Assembly (NCBI RefSeq): GCF_025836995.1
Contig: NZ_CP107546.1
Coordinates: 3,162,001-3,226,000 of the forward strand
Origin: Microbacterium sp. M28
GTDB lineage: Bacteria; Actinomycetota; Actinomycetes; Actinomycetales; Microbacteriaceae
Direction: 5' to 3'
Length of the DNA stretch: 64,000 nucleotides
Part shown: piece after piece, positions 23,632 through 33,581 of the stretch
Position numbering within the stretch: position 1 is the stretch's first letter
Layout: the number at the start of each line of letters is the position of its first letter
Translations under genes and position numbers: made by a program
Notes under the pieces: model-generated
Told to the model about the DNA's origin: nothing
What the model saw: only the letters and a program-made list of their open reading frames with translations
Database searches by the model: none

Positions 23632-24741
23632 TCAGCGCACCGGCAGGAAGTGAGTCGGGGTCGGAGCCTGCGTCGTGTGCCGGATACCGACCGGCACGCC
23701 GGTGCGCTCGTCGAGGTCGAGCAGCGCGACCGTGTCGGAGCGCTGACCGGCGACGAGCAGCTTGCCTTCGAACACGAGATGGTGACGCGGCCAGTCCACG
23801 CCGGAATCGGCCAGCGCGATCGATTCCAGCCGATCGCCCGAGCCGTGCACCCGCAGAGCCGCAATCGTATTGCTGCCGCGCAACGCCGTGTACAACACGT
23901 GACCGTCGTGACTGCGCGCGAGCTCGGCAGGGAAGTCGACGCCGACCTCGGCGATCGGGCTCGCAAGGGTCGCGGATACGACGGCCCAGGTGCCGTCCGG
24001 GCCCGCCGCGAGCGTGAAGACCTCGCACGAATACTCGGTCACCACATGAAGGTGACCGCTCGGGTGCACGACCATGTGGCGCGGACCGGTTCCACGAGGC
24101 AGCACGACCTCGTGATCGAGGGCGAGCCCGGTCGCCGTCGGACGCCAGAACCGCACGAGATCGAACCCGAGATCCGTCGTCACGATACGCCCGTCCGGTA
24201 GGAACGCCGCCGCGTGCGCATGCGAGACCCTCGGCTCGGTGCCGACCGGGGTGTCGTACGGGTCGGATGCCGCCGCGCCCACGCCCGCCCGGGGGGCGGC
24301 TCCGGAATCCGGATCCTCGCCGAACAGCGCGGCGCGCAGCGCCGCCGCCTTGTCCACGGCATCCGGAACCGGGCGGCCGTCGGCATCGAGACCGATGCGC
24401 ACGACCTTGCCGTCGCCGTAGCAGGACGCGACGAGGTACTGCCCGCTCGGCGCGACGGCCAGATGGCACACCGACTCGCCCACGGGCACGCGCTCACCGA
24501 GGGGTGCGAGCTTCGACTCGCCCGTGCGGACGAACGCCTGCACCGCGGCATCCCCTTCCAGCGCCGCGTAGACGACGTCGAGCCGAGAATGCCGAGCCAG
24601 CCACGACGGCGACGGCGCCTCGGCGACCGCGCCGCGGTAGGCGAGCGCGGTGGCCGACTGCGCGTCTCCGGCAAGCAGACCGATGCCGTCGGCCGAACCG
24701 TCCATGCCGGCGCCGTAGCCGCCGAGCCAGAACCGGGTCAT
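23632..24741 (-). CDS. Lactonase-family seven-bladed beta-propeller (6-phosphogluconolactonase-like)
   Basis: A 369-residue protein of the COG2706/Pgl propeller family. Repeated blade motifs such as HLAVAPSGQYLVASCYGDG, HAHAAAFLPDGRIVTTDLG and HMVVHPSGHLHVVTEYS carry the conserved His/Glu/Arg pocket residues. Members hydrolyse 6-phosphogluconolactone or other lactones. Here it is coupled to purA by a shared base (TGATG), which does not suggest a pathway link. Start ATG 24741 gives a full propeller; the longer frame upstream is a shadow of purA. Confidence 0.85.
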   Translation of the reverse strand: MTRFWLGGYGAGMDGSADGIGLLAGDAQSATALAYRGAVAEAPSPSWLARHSRLDVVYAALEGDAAVQAFVRTGESKLAPLGERVPVGESVCHLAVAPSGQYLVASCYGDGKVVRIGLDADGRPVPDAVDKAAALRAALFGEDPDSGAAPRAGVGAAASDPYDTPVGTEPRVSHAHAAAFLPDGRIVTTDLGFDLVRFWRPTATGLALDHEVVLPRGTGPRHMVVHPSGHLHVVTEYSCEVFTLAAGPDGTWAVVSATLASPIAEVGVDFPAELARSHDGHVLYTALRGSNTIAALRVHGSGDRLESIALADSGVDWPRHHLVFEGKLLVAGQRSDTVALLDLDERTGVPVGIRHTTQAPTPTHFLPVR

Positions 24742-26027
24742 CAGTCGAGCAGGTCGTGGCGCACGATGACCTGGTCGCGCTCCGGGCCGACGCCGATCAC
24801 CGAGATGCGGGTTCTGCTCATCTTCTCGAGCGCGAGCACGTAGTCCTGCGCGTTCTGCGGCAGATCCTCGAAGCTGCGCGCCTTCGAGATGTCCTCGCTC
24901 CAACCGGGGAAGTACTCCAGGATCGGCTTCGCGTGGTGGAAGTCGGTCTGATTCACCGGCACGTCGTCGAAGCGCACGCCGTCGACGTCGTACGCGACGC
25001 ACACCGGGATCCGCTCGAGCCCGGTGAGGATGTCGAGCTTGGTGAGGACGAGGTCCGTGATGCCGTTGATGCGCGTCGCATAGCGGGTGATCGGAGCGTC
25101 GTACCAGCCCACCCGGCGCGGACGACCCGTGGTCGTACCGAACTCGAAGCCCTGCTTGCGCAGCCACTCGCCCTGCTCGTCGAACAGCTCGGTCGGGAAC
25201 GGACCCGAGCCGACGCGCGTCGTGTACGCCTTGACGATGCCGACGATGCGATCGAGCGCACCGGGGCCGACACCGGACCCGGTCGATGCCCCACCGGCCG
25301 TCGCAGACGACGACGTGACGAACGGGTAGGTGCCGTGGTCGACATCGAGCATGGTGGCCTGACCGCCCTCGAACACGACGACCTCGCCGCGGCCGAGCGC
25401 CTCGTCGATGAGGTGACCGGTGTCGGCGACCATCGGGCGCAGCCGCTCGGCGTAGGAGAGCAGGTCATCGACGATCTCATCGGCGGTGATCGCGCGACGG
25501 TTGAAGATCTTCACCAGCAGGTGGTTCTTCTGATCGAGCGCCCCCTCGACCTTCTGCCGCAGGATGTTCTCGTCGAACAGGTCCTGCACCCGGATGCCGA
25601 CGCGGTTGATCTTGTCGGCGTACGCCGGACCGATCCCGCGGCCCGTGGTGCCGATCTGACGCTTGCCGAGGAAGCGCTCCGTGACCTTGTCGAGCGTGCG
25701 GTGGTACTGCGTGATGATGTGCGCGTTCGCGCTGACGCGCAGACGCGACACGTCGATGCCGCGCGCCGACAGCGCCTCGAGCTCGCTGAAGAGCACCTCG
25801 AGATCGATCACGACGCCGTTGCCGATCACCGGGTTCACTCCGGGCGAGAGGATGCCGGAGGGCAGCAGGTGCAGCGCGTACTTCTCGTCGCCGACGACGA
25901 CCGTGTGCCCGGCGTTGTTGCCGCCGTTGAACTTCACGACCCAGTCGGTGCGCTCACCGAGCAGATCGGTGGCCTTCCCCTTGCCCTCATCGCCCCACTG
26001 GACGCCGACGATAACGATTCCTGGCAT
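24741..26027 (-). CDS. purA: Adenylosuccinate synthetase
   Basis: A 428-residue enzyme, the usual length, converting IMP, aspartate and GTP to adenylosuccinate in AMP synthesis. WGDEGKGK (11-18) contains the catalytic Asp13 and phosphate loop. NAGHTVVV contains catalytic His41. [10 protein letters not shown] and [13 protein letters not shown] bind IMP and aspartate, and TKLDIL binds guanine. The ATG at 26027 has AAGGGGG upstream; earlier in-frame starts are less likely. It is a housekeeping gene, followed directly by the lactonase gene. Confidence 0.97.
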   Translation of the reverse strand: MPGIVIVGVQWGDEGKGKATDLLGERTDWVVKFNGGNNAGHTVVVGDEKYALHLLPSGILSPGVNPVIGNGVVIDLEVLFSELEALSARGIDVSRLRVSANAHIITQYHRTLDKVTERFLGKRQIGTTGRGIGPAYADKINRVGIRVQDLFDENILRQKVEGALDQKNHLLVKIFNRRAITADEIVDDLLSYAERLRPMVADTGHLIDEALGRGEVVVFEGGQATMLDVDHGTYPFVTSSSATAGGASTGSGVGPGALDRIVGIVKAYTTRVGSGPFPTELFDEQGEWLRKQGFEFGTTTGRPRRVGWYDAPITRYATRINGITDLVLTKLDILTGLERIPVCVAYDVDGVRFDDVPVNQTDFHHAKPILEYFPGWSEDISKARSFEDLPQNAQDYVLALEKMSRTRISVIGVGPERDQVIVRHDLLD

Positions 26028-26130
26028 GGGTGAACCCCCTTGCTTTCGCCGGGTTTGCACCGGCCGATGAGCTGGCCCGCTTCGGGCGGCTCCATCCTAT
26101 CGAAGGGGGATGGACACGCCCCCCGACGTG

Positions 26131-27561
26131 TCACGCCTTCGTCAGTCCCGCACGCTCGAGCGCCTTCGCGATCTGCCCGCGGCGGGCCTCGATCATCTCG
26201 CCGAACTCAGCGGCGATGGCCGGGCGCTGATTGATCAGCTCGTCGAGCACCGCGACCGGCACCCACATCAGCGTGGTCACCCCCGGCGCGAGGCACGTCA
26301 CGAGCTGGGCCTGGCGGACGAGCGCGGTCGACGCGATGTACTCGCCCGCCTCGGCGATGCCGACCTCGACCCGACCGGCCTCCTCCGTCTCCAGCACCAT
26401 CTGCACGGCGCCGTCGACGATGAACCCGACCCTGTCGAGCACGTCGCCCCTGTGGATGATCGTCTCCCCCATGCCGTAGCGCTCGAGGTCCGCCGCGGCA
26501 TCCACGGCAGCGCGCTGCGCATCGCCGAACTGCACGGCATTCTCGACGACGGCGAGCGCACGCGCCCGGATCTCCGGCTCCTGCAGCGGGTCCGTGGTGT
26601 CGCCGTTGAACCCGAGTCCGCGACGACGGGCCGCGTACCAGAGCCAGGTCAGGAAGAGGCTGGTCGCCCGCCCCTCGTCGGCCGACGTCTCGAGCGGCAG
26701 CGACACCGAATAGGAGCCCGCCCCGTGGTAGGAGCCGCGCGGATGCGCGTCGGTAGCCAGCATCGGTAGGGATGCCGCAGTGGACGCGAGCAACTCGATG
26801 ACCTCGTGGGGCGGGTCGTCCGTGGTGAATTCGACATCGACCGAAGCGTTGTAGATGCCTCCCGACCGGCTCTTGTTGAGGATGACTCCGTCGGCGAGCG
26901 CGGCATTGGGGACGATCTGCAGCCCGTTCGCGGTCTGCACGTGCACGGAGCGCCAGTTGATGTCGACGACACGTCCCGAGGCGCCGCCGCCCTCGATCGA
27001 GTCCCCGATCTTGAAGGGCGACTCGAACAGCAGCAGGAGCCCGGAGAAGATGCCGCCCGCCGCCTTCTGCAGCGCGAGGCCGAGCACGATCGATCCGAAT
27101 CCGAGACCGGTCCAGATCGCGCCGACATCCGCGCCCCAGACGAACTGGAGCAGGATCGCGACACCGATGACGACCAGGATCAGCCGCACCAGCTCGAAGA
27201 AGATGTTCGGAACGCGTCCCCGCCACGAGGCGGCGTTTCCCGCCCCGCGGCGCAGGTTCATGCCCACGTTGAACGCGGACAGCACGAGGAGGATCACGAA
27301 CGTGCCGAAGAGCGTCGCGACGATCCGCAGCCACACCTGGTCGGCCGGGGACTGCAGCGCGAACGCGAGGAGAACGAACAGGGCGGCGAACGGCAGCACC
27401 CAGTTGCGCAGGAATCGCACCGGCTTCGCCGCCGGCGACCCTCGTCGGGTGAGCTCGTGCAGCACCTCGCTCGTCACGACCAGCAGCAGCGGCAGCCCGA
27501 CGGCGAGCGCGAGCGCCCACCACCCCCAGCCCTCATCGAAGGGGTTGACGACGCCGCTCAC
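26131..27561 (-). CDS. MscS-family channel with C-terminal cyclic nucleotide-binding domain
   Basis: About 476 residues. Four hydrophobic segments lead into the MscS pore and beta domain (GLGFGSIVLGLALQKAAGG, then FESPFKIGDSIEGGGASGRV and INWRSVHVQTANG). The last 130 residues form a CNMP/Crp-like domain (ETIIHRGDVLDRVGFIVDGA and GEYIASTALV). This matches the bacterial cyclic nucleotide-gated (bCNG) branch of MscS channels. The GTG at 27561 overlaps the cyclase-like gene stop by GTGA; another GTG lies at 27576. The basic residue that binds the cyclic phosphate is not obvious (GEYIASTALV has no Arg where Crp has one), so ligand binding needs testing. Confidence 0.88.
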   Translation of the reverse strand: MSGVVNPFDEGWGWWALALAVGLPLLLVVTSEVLHELTRRGSPAAKPVRFLRNWVLPFAALFVLLAFALQSPADQVWLRIVATLFGTFVILLVLSAFNVGMNLRRGAGNAASWRGRVPNIFFELVRLILVVIGVAILLQFVWGADVGAIWTGLGFGSIVLGLALQKAAGGIFSGLLLLFESPFKIGDSIEGGGASGRVVDINWRSVHVQTANGLQIVPNAALADGVILNKSRSGGIYNASVDVEFTTDDPPHEVIELLASTAASLPMLATDAHPRGSYHGAGSYSVSLPLETSADEGRATSLFLTWLWYAARRRGLGFNGDTTDPLQEPEIRARALAVVENAVQFGDAQRAAVDAAADLERYGMGETIIHRGDVLDRVGFIVDGAVQMVLETEEAGRVEVGIAEAGEYIASTALVRQAQLVTCLAPGVTTLMWVPVAVLDELINQRPAIAAEFGEMIEARRGQIAKALERAGLTKA

Positions 27562-29708
27562 CCGATCACCCGCCACACGGTCTGCTCCGACCCGTCGACC
27601 TCGAGCGTTCCGGCCTCCTCGAAGCCGACCGTCTCCTGCAGGCGGCCGCGCACGGTGTCACTGACGTACACGCCGGGCTCCGAGGTGACGGTTCGGACGC
27701 GCTGCGAGAGGTTCACAGCATCACCCCACAGGTCGTACGCGAGGCTGGAGCGCGACACGACGCCGCTGGTCACCATTCCGGAGTCGACGCCGGCGCGCAC
27801 GTCGATGCTCGAACCGTGCTGCGCATTGAAGCGCCCCACAGCGGCCCGCATCTCGATGGCGAACTGCACGGCTCGGCGCACGGCATCCACCCGGGGCGAC
27901 ATGAGCCCGCACGAGGCGAGGTAGCCGCCCCGCAGTGTCCGCACGCTCTCGACGCCGGTCTTCTTGGCGGCCTCGTCGAACAGGCGCATGAGCTCGTTGA
28001 GCGCGGTGATCTCCTCCTGCTCGCTCAGATCGCGTGCGAAAGCGTCGAAGTCGGTGAGCTCGGCGAACACGACAGAGACGTTCTTGTGCGCCTGCGCGAT
28101 CGCCTCCTCACCGGCGCGGTAGCGCTCCGCCACCTCCGGCGGCATGAGGGTGCTCATGATGCGGTCGTTCTCGGCGCGCTCCTCGTCGAGGAGCTGCTGC
28201 TTGAGCTGCAGGCTCTCGGCCATGTCATTGAAGGCGTTGCCGAGCTCGCCGACCTCGTCCCTGCCGGTCACCGGAGCCCGAACACTGTAATCGCCGGCCG
28301 CCACCTCGCGCACCGCGCCGGCGAGCTTGCGGATCGGACGCGAGAACGTCTGCGCGAGGGCGAGAGCGGCGAAGCTCACCAGCAGTAGCAGGGCGAGAGC
28401 GGACAGGATCAGATTCCGCGTGAAGTCGTTGACAGCAGCGTACGCCTCGCTCGTGTCCGCCCGGGCGACGATGACCCAGTCCAGGTCGCCGATCTGCAAC
28501 GGCTGATATGCCGAAACGCTCTCGCCGCCCAGGTAGTCCCGGTTGACGATCACCCCCGAGTCGCCTCGTTGCGCCGCTTCGACGGCCGCCGACACGATCG
28601 GCTGCTGCAGGATGCTCCCGCCGTGCCGCAGCATCGTGTCCACCGTCGCCTGCGCCGTTCCGCCGGCGCGCGAGCGCTGCGCGAATGCCTCGGGATCCTC
28701 CACGAGCAGGCGCGAGTTGCTGCGCATCAGGTCGTCGGCACCGACCACGTACACCTCACCGGTGTTCCCGAAGCCCTGCTCGACCCAATCCCCGTTCGCC
28801 GTCGTGAGGTCGTTGATGGTCGACATCGGAACCTGCACGATCAAAGCGCCGTACACGCCTTCGTCGTCGGCGATGGAGGACACCACCCACATGTTGGGTC
28901 GATTCTCCGACGGCTGCCAGCGCTCGAAGTCCGTCGTGACGACCGCCGAAGCGGAGCCGGACGTCATCACGCGCTCGAACGCCTCCGTCAGCAGAGAATT
29001 CGCGTACGCGCCCTCGTGCAGGCTCAGGCCGAGGTCCTCCCCCTTGTAGGCGGAGTAGACGATCTCACCGTGCTCGTTCGCCACGAGCAGGTCCTGGTAA
29101 CCGAGATCCTCGATGGCCGTCCGGTAGATGTGGTGGTAGCGCTCGTTCAGCGCGGAGTACGTGCTGCCGTCGCCCGGGTCGAGGATCTCGAGCCGATCCG
29201 CCGATTCGGGCGTCGAGGCGGTGTACACCGACTGCAGGTACTTGCCGGCATCCGTCTGCGGAAGCAGCGTCACTTTGTCGAAGTCCAACCCGGAGCGCTC
29301 CTCGAGAGCGGGGACGAAGACATCGTCGTAGAAGACGTCGAGCGCCTCCTCGCGTGCCGGGTCGAGGGGCTGATCCTCGAGTTCGTGCCACGCCGCGTCG
29401 AACGCCTTCGTGGACTCGATGACCGATTCCCGGGAGGACAGCGCCACCACGTACTTCTGCAATGCGGTGAGCGACTGCTCGATCTCGTGCGCGCGCATCT
29501 CCCGGATCGAGGTCATGTGCGCCTGGGCCGCCTGCAGCAGCGATTGCCGACCGTTGACGACGCCGATGATCCCGACGACGAGAGCCGTGACGAGCGCCGT
29601 CGCGAGCAGCATGAGCAGGAGCTTCGATTGGATGCTGATCCCGAAGCGCCGCGTCTTGCGCAGTCGCCTCGCCCGCTTCTCCTCGACCGTCGCCGCTATC
29701 TCCGACAT
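27558..29708 (-). CDS. Membrane receptor with degenerate class III adenylate/guanylate cyclase domain
   Basis: A 716-residue protein: TM1 at 29-51, a Cache-like sensor domain to about 430, TM2 at 433-453, HAMP at 454-508, then a class III cyclase domain at 540-690. The cyclase domain keeps Asp659 (YDLWGD) and the transition-state pair Asn666/Arg670. The first metal Asp of the FAD(I) motif is Glu550 (FAEL) and the second, in KTIGD, is Gly594 (RTLRGGY); the Lys is Arg590. It should not bind two Mg2+ normally, so as a homodimer it is probably a pseudo-cyclase. It is coupled to a channel with a cyclic-nucleotide domain. The start follows GAGGGGA. Confidence 0.87.
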   Translation of the reverse strand: MSEIAATVEEKRARRLRKTRRFGISIQSKLLLMLLATALVTALVVGIIGVVNGRQSLLQAAQAHMTSIREMRAHEIEQSLTALQKYVVALSSRESVIESTKAFDAAWHELEDQPLDPAREEALDVFYDDVFVPALEERSGLDFDKVTLLPQTDAGKYLQSVYTASTPESADRLEILDPGDGSTYSALNERYHHIYRTAIEDLGYQDLLVANEHGEIVYSAYKGEDLGLSLHEGAYANSLLTEAFERVMTSGSASAVVTTDFERWQPSENRPNMWVVSSIADDEGVYGALIVQVPMSTINDLTTANGDWVEQGFGNTGEVYVVGADDLMRSNSRLLVEDPEAFAQRSRAGGTAQATVDTMLRHGGSILQQPIVSAAVEAAQRGDSGVIVNRDYLGGESVSAYQPLQIGDLDWVIVARADTSEAYAAVNDFTRNLILSALALLLLVSFAALALAQTFSRPIRKLAGAVREVAAGDYSVRAPVTGRDEVGELGNAFNDMAESLQLKQQLLDEERAENDRIMSTLMPPEVAERYRAGEEAIAQAHKNVSVVFAELTDFDAFARDLSEQEEITALNELMRLFDEAAKKTGVESVRTLRGGYLASCGLMSPRVDAVRRAVQFAIEMRAAVGRFNAQHGSSIDVRAGVDSGMVTSGVVSRSSLAYDLWGDAVNLSQRVRTVTSEPGVYVSDTVRGRLQETVGFEEAGTLEVDGSEQTVWRVIG

Positions 29709-29849
29709 CGCATCCCCTCGTCCGGTCCGGGGCCGACGCGACGTTCGCCGTCGCCGCCACGCCACGGACGCCCCTCTCCGGGCACGACTCTAGCGATATA
29801 CCGCCCGGCCGCGGAAGCCCTTCGATCGACGGATTCGCGTCGGTATCAG

Positions 29850-30506
29850 TCAGTCCCCCCAGGGCCGTAGGGGGCGGCGCAGCAGGGATTCGGCGGCATC
29901 CGCATCCCGCGCGAGCATCGCCTCGCGCATCTGCCGATAGGTCTCCGAGCGCGGGCTCGTGTCGAAGCGCACCCGGCGCAGGTTGCGTTCGAGCAGCGGC
30001 GCGGCTTCGAGCATGACGCGTGCGAGCACGGCGTTGCCGGAGTGCCGCGCGAGGTATCCGATGAACACCCGCGCCGCGCCCACCAGAGCCCGGGAGTCAT
30101 CCTGGTCGGCGGCCTCGATCATGCGGTCGAGATACGAGACGGCCTCGGCGAGCTCCGCCTCGTCCATCCGCTGCACGGCGAGCTGCATGGCCAGCCCCGC
30201 CTGCAGAACGGTGTACTCGAGTGATCCGGCCGCCAGCTCGTCGGACACCTCGGTCACGCGGGTGTACCGACTCGGCGAGACCTCCACCAGCCCGATCCAG
30301 GTCAACCGCTGCAGCGCCTCGCGCACCGGCGTGCGCGAGATGCCGAGCACCTCGGCGATCTCCTTGTCGCTCAGCCGCTCTCCCGGCTCCAGCTGCTCCG
30401 CCACGATCGCGTCCCGAAGGACGTCGTCGACCCGGTCGCCGAGCGAGACGGCGCCGTTCTCGTGCAGCCGCAGTCGTTCATCCAGTTTCGCGTCTGCTAT
30501 CCCCAT
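29850..30506 (-). CDS. GntR-family transcriptional regulator (FadR/FCD subfamily)
   Basis: A 218-residue regulator. The N-terminal winged helix LSDKEIAEVLGISRTPVREA (recognition helix TPVREALQRL) is the GntR hallmark, followed by an all-helical FCD-like ligand domain. ATG 30506 has AAAGG nine bases upstream; the frame is open a little further. It is divergent from the Pr6Pr gene across 157 bp, but which genes it regulates is unclear. FCD proteins usually sense organic acids. Confidence 0.86.
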   Translation of the reverse strand: MGIADAKLDERLRLHENGAVSLGDRVDDVLRDAIVAEQLEPGERLSDKEIAEVLGISRTPVREALQRLTWIGLVEVSPSRYTRVTEVSDELAAGSLEYTVLQAGLAMQLAVQRMDEAELAEAVSYLDRMIEAADQDDSRALVGAARVFIGYLARHSGNAVLARVMLEAAPLLERNLRRVRFDTSPRSETYRQMREAMLARDADAAESLLRRPLRPWGD

Positions 30507-30606
30507 GTTCTCGGCCTTTCTGTTGCCGCGAACCCCCCAGTTCCCACCCACCCTAAGCACGTCCGGGCTCGATCGAGCGCTCCGTCACCCCGAATCGGCG
30601 ATATGC

Positions 30607-30634
30607 GTGCGCGATATATCCCTCCGTGCGCGAT
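30607..30634. repeat. Direct repeat GTGCGCGAT in the GntR/Pr6Pr intergenic region
   Basis: Two exact copies (30607-30615 and 30626-30634), 19 bp apart, sit just before a -10-like TACGCT and the GGAGGAA ribosome-binding site of the Pr6Pr gene. They could be a regulator site, but no factor can be named. Confidence 0.35.
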
Positions 30635-30663
30635 GCCCGCTACGCTGACGCCCGGAGGAACAC

Positions 30664-31350
30664 ATGACCTGGTGGCCGTACGTCAGACTCGCTGCAGCCG
30701 TGCTCGGTGCAGCCGCGATCACGCGGCAGGCCTGGCTCGCGATCAGCAACGCGTTCGCTTCCGACACGGAATGGGGATCGCACGTTCCGACGGTCGTGAC
30801 GAACTTCTTCAGCTACTTCACGATCCTGTCGAACCTCATCGCGGTCGTCGCGCTGATCATCGGCGGCATCTGGCTGCTGCGCCACCGGCGAGACACGGAT
30901 GCCGAGCCCGCCTGGCTCGCGACGCTGTTCGTCTGCGCGAGCTCGTACATGATCGTCACCGGCATCGTCTACAACATCCTGCTGCGCAACATCCCGCTGG
31001 CAGGGCTCTCGGATGTGTGGACCAACGAGACGCTGCATGTGGTGATGCCGCTGGTGATGCTGCTCGACGTGCTGTTCGCTCCGCGCCGCCGCGGCCTGTC
31101 GTGGTCGGCGCTCTGGATCGTCGCGGCGTTCCCGATCGTGTGGGCGGTGTACACGCTGCTGCGCGCCGAGCACATCACCTCGCCGCTCTACGGTCGCCCG
31201 TGGTGGTACCCCTACCCGTTCCTCGACCCGCACCAGGTGCCGGGCGGGTACATCGGCGTCGCGGGCTATGTCGTCGGCATCGCCGCCGTCATCGTGCTGG
31301 TCGGCGCGTTCGTGGTGTGGATCGGCCGGCGCCGCGGCATCCGCGCCTGA
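30664..31350 (+). CDS. Pr6Pr-family integral membrane protein
   Basis: A 228-residue protein with six hydrophobic segments. VTNFFSYFTILSNLIAVVAL, YNILLRN...TNETLHVVMPL and the C-terminal PYPFLDPHQVPGGYIGVAGY match the conserved blocks of the Pr6Pr/FAR-17a (AIG1)-like family. Function in bacteria is unknown. GGAGGAACAC precedes the ATG. It converges on the response regulator gene, 10 bp away. Confidence 0.82.
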   Translation: MTWWPYVRLAAAVLGAAAITRQAWLAISNAFASDTEWGSHVPTVVTNFFSYFTILSNLIAVVALIIGGIWLLRHRRDTDAEPAWLATLFVCASSYMIVTGIVYNILLRNIPLAGLSDVWTNETLHVVMPLVMLLDVLFAPRRRGLSWSALWIVAAFPIVWAVYTLLRAEHITSPLYGRPWWYPYPFLDPHQVPGGYIGVAGYVVGIAAVIVLVGAFVVWIGRRRGIRA

Positions 31351-31360
31351 CGGACCGGCA

Positions 31361-32017
31361 TCACGGCATCCGGTAGCCCATGCCGCGGACGGTCTCGATG
31401 CGCTCGGCTCCGAGCTTTCCGCGCAGGTGCCCGATGTAGACGTCGACGACGTTGGACCCCGGGTCGAAGTCGTACCCCCAGATGCGGCTGAGCAGGACCT
31501 CGCGACTGAGCACCTGCCCCGGATGCCGCACGAACTCCTCCGCCAGGGCGAACTCACGCGCGGTGAGGTCGATCTCCACGCCGTCGACTCGCGCCCTTCG
31601 AGCGGACAGGTCGATCACGAGATCACCGTGGACGAGCTCGTTGATCGTGGGCGTCCTGGACTGCCTCATGCGCAGGCGGATGCGGGCGAGCAGTTCCTCG
31701 AACCGGAACGGCTTGGCGATGTAGTCGTCCGCGCCGCCTTCGAGACCCGCGACGGTGTCGCGCAACTCGATGCGCACCGTGAGCATGATGATGGGCAGTT
31801 GCGAGCCAGTACCGCGGAGCTGCTCGAGCACCTCGAACCCGGTCATCTCCGGCATGTTGACGTCGAGCACGAGCAGGTCGAACTCGTCGGTGAGGGCGAG
31901 CTCGAGCGCCTGACGCCCGTTGTTCGCGACCCGGGTGGCGAACCCGGCGGCCCGCAGACCCTTCTCGAGGAAACCGGCGATGCGCGGTTCGTCATCGGCG
32001 ATGAGGATCGAGGGCAT
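31361..32017 (-). CDS. OmpR/PhoB-family response regulator
   Basis: A 218-residue regulator. The receiver has the acidic pair Asp8/Asp9, phosphorylation site Asp52 (LLVLDVNMPE), and a conserved Lys in IAKPF. The C-terminal winged helix contains LTAREFALAEEFVRHPGQVL and NVVDVYIGHLRGKL. It is one base downstream of the histidine kinase gene, so the two form a cognate pair. The secreted protein gene divergent to the kinase is a plausible target. Confidence 0.92.
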   Translation of the reverse strand: MPSILIADDEPRIAGFLEKGLRAAGFATRVANNGRQALELALTDEFDLLVLDVNMPEMTGFEVLEQLRGTGSQLPIIMLTVRIELRDTVAGLEGGADDYIAKPFRFEELLARIRLRMRQSRTPTINELVHGDLVIDLSARRARVDGVEIDLTAREFALAEEFVRHPGQVLSREVLLSRIWGYDFDPGSNVVDVYIGHLRGKLGAERIETVRGMGYRMP

Positions 32018-32018
32018 C

Positions 32019-33581
32019 TCACTCGCCTCCCGTCGGTCGCGCCTGCGGTTCCAGCGTATCCGCGTCGTCGGCTTCGGATGCCGCGTCGGGCGAGATCGGG
32101 ATGCTCAGCGTGAACAGTGCACCGCCGCCCTCGGCATCCTCGACGAGAGCCTCGCCGCCGTGCTGTTCGGCGATCAACTGGACGATGCTGAGCCCGAGGC
32201 CGCTGCCATCGGGGCCGCGGCCGCCGTCCTGGAGTCGTTGGAAGCGCTCGAAGATGCGCTGCTTGTCCTCATCAGGGATGCCGGGGCCGTGGTCCCTGAC
32301 GCGCAGCAGGAGTCGAGAGCCGATGATCGCGGAGGAGAGCTCGACCGCGCCCCCGCCGTGCGTCGTCGCGTTCTGGATGAGCTGCAGCATGGCCTGAGTG
32401 ATGCGCGCAGCGTCGATCTCGGCATCCGCTTCGGCGATCTCGCCGAGGACGACCTCCGAGTCCGCGATCATCGTCGCCTTCTGCGCGATCGTTCGCAGCA
32501 GCGTCCCGGCCGGAACGTGCGCGCGACGCAGGCCCTCATCGTCGAGCAGCACCGCCACGTCCACGAGGTCGCCGACCAGGCGCCCCATCCGCTCGATCTC
32601 GTCGACGGCAAGACGCCGGGTGTGCTCGACGTCGATCGGATCCTTCGCGTCCATGACGTCGAGGTAGCCGTGCACGATCGTCAGCGGCGTCTTCAACTCA
32701 TGACCCACGTCTCCCAGCAGCCGCCGCTGCGCGGCCATCGCCTCGTCGAGGCGGTCGAGCATCCCGTTCATCGTGCGGGCGAGGCTCGAGACGTCGTCCC
32801 GTCCGAGCTGGGGCAGGCGCTCGTCGAGCGACTGCGCCGAGACGCGCTCCGCCATCTCCCGCATGTCGCGCAACGGCCGCAGAAGTCGCGTCGATACGAA
32901 CCATGACACCGCCGCGATCAGCGCGACAGCGACGGCCGCGGCGATCAGGTAGGCGCGGGCCGACAGCTCGAGCCCGCCGTACTCCAGGTCGAGGTCATAG
33001 ACCGTGACGAACACCGCTGCGGTGTCCTGGTCGGACGACACCTCGATGGGTGCTGCGAGGTAGGCCCAGTTCCGCCCGTTCTCCCGATACGTGCCGGCCA
33101 CCACCTCTCCACCGGCGGTCTCGTCGACCACGAGCGCAACGAAGTCCTCGTCCGCGCTGGGGTCGACGCTTCGTCCGATGCCGGGGACGAGCGCGACCTC
33201 GCCGTCGATCACTCCCATCGTGCCGCCGGTCACGCCGGGCACGATCACGCGCATCACGCTGGTGAGCGCTTCCGTGGCGTCGGCCCACCCGCCATCCGGG
33301 GGCGTCCCGACGATGAGACGCACCGACTCCAGATCCGCCCGGAGCTGATCCTGCACGCTCTCGGTGATCCGATGCCGTTCGACCGCGTACACGGCCAGGC
33401 CGACGGCCAGCATCCCGAGCGCCGCGACCAGCGTGATGACGATCGTCAGCCGCGCCCGCACCGAGAACCCGGCAGCGTCGGAACGCGCGTCGGGTGCGTT
33501 CGGCTCGCGCACTGGCATGGGAACCATTGTCGGGGATGCGGATGCCGGAACCCATGCCTTCGGATCTAAAAGAGCTTTCAT
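32019..33581 (-). CDS. Sensor histidine kinase
   Basis: A 520-residue kinase: TM1 about 45-66, a periplasmic sensor region to about 208, TM2 about 210-229, HAMP, then H-box VGHELKTP with His294, N-box LIQNATTHGGG, and G-boxes DHGPGIPDED and GSGLGLSIV. It resembles MprB-like actinobacterial kinases. The ATG at 33581 lies close to AAAGGAAG; ATG 33527 or 33518 are alternatives without that site. The ribosome-binding site and first codons fall in the loop of a 9-bp inverted repeat. The ligand or stress sensed is unknown. Confidence 0.92.
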   Translation of the reverse strand: MKALLDPKAWVPASASPTMVPMPVREPNAPDARSDAAGFSVRARLTIVITLVAALGMLAVGLAVYAVERHRITESVQDQLRADLESVRLIVGTPPDGGWADATEALTSVMRVIVPGVTGGTMGVIDGEVALVPGIGRSVDPSADEDFVALVVDETAGGEVVAGTYRENGRNWAYLAAPIEVSSDQDTAAVFVTVYDLDLEYGGLELSARAYLIAAAVAVALIAAVSWFVSTRLLRPLRDMREMAERVSAQSLDERLPQLGRDDVSSLARTMNGMLDRLDEAMAAQRRLLGDVGHELKTPLTIVHGYLDVMDAKDPIDVEHTRRLAVDEIERMGRLVGDLVDVAVLLDDEGLRRAHVPAGTLLRTIAQKATMIADSEVVLGEIAEADAEIDAARITQAMLQLIQNATTHGGGAVELSSAIIGSRLLLRVRDHGPGIPDEDKQRIFERFQRLQDGGRGPDGSGLGLSIVQLIAEQHGGEALVEDAEGGGALFTLSIPISPDAASEADDADTLEPQARPTGGE

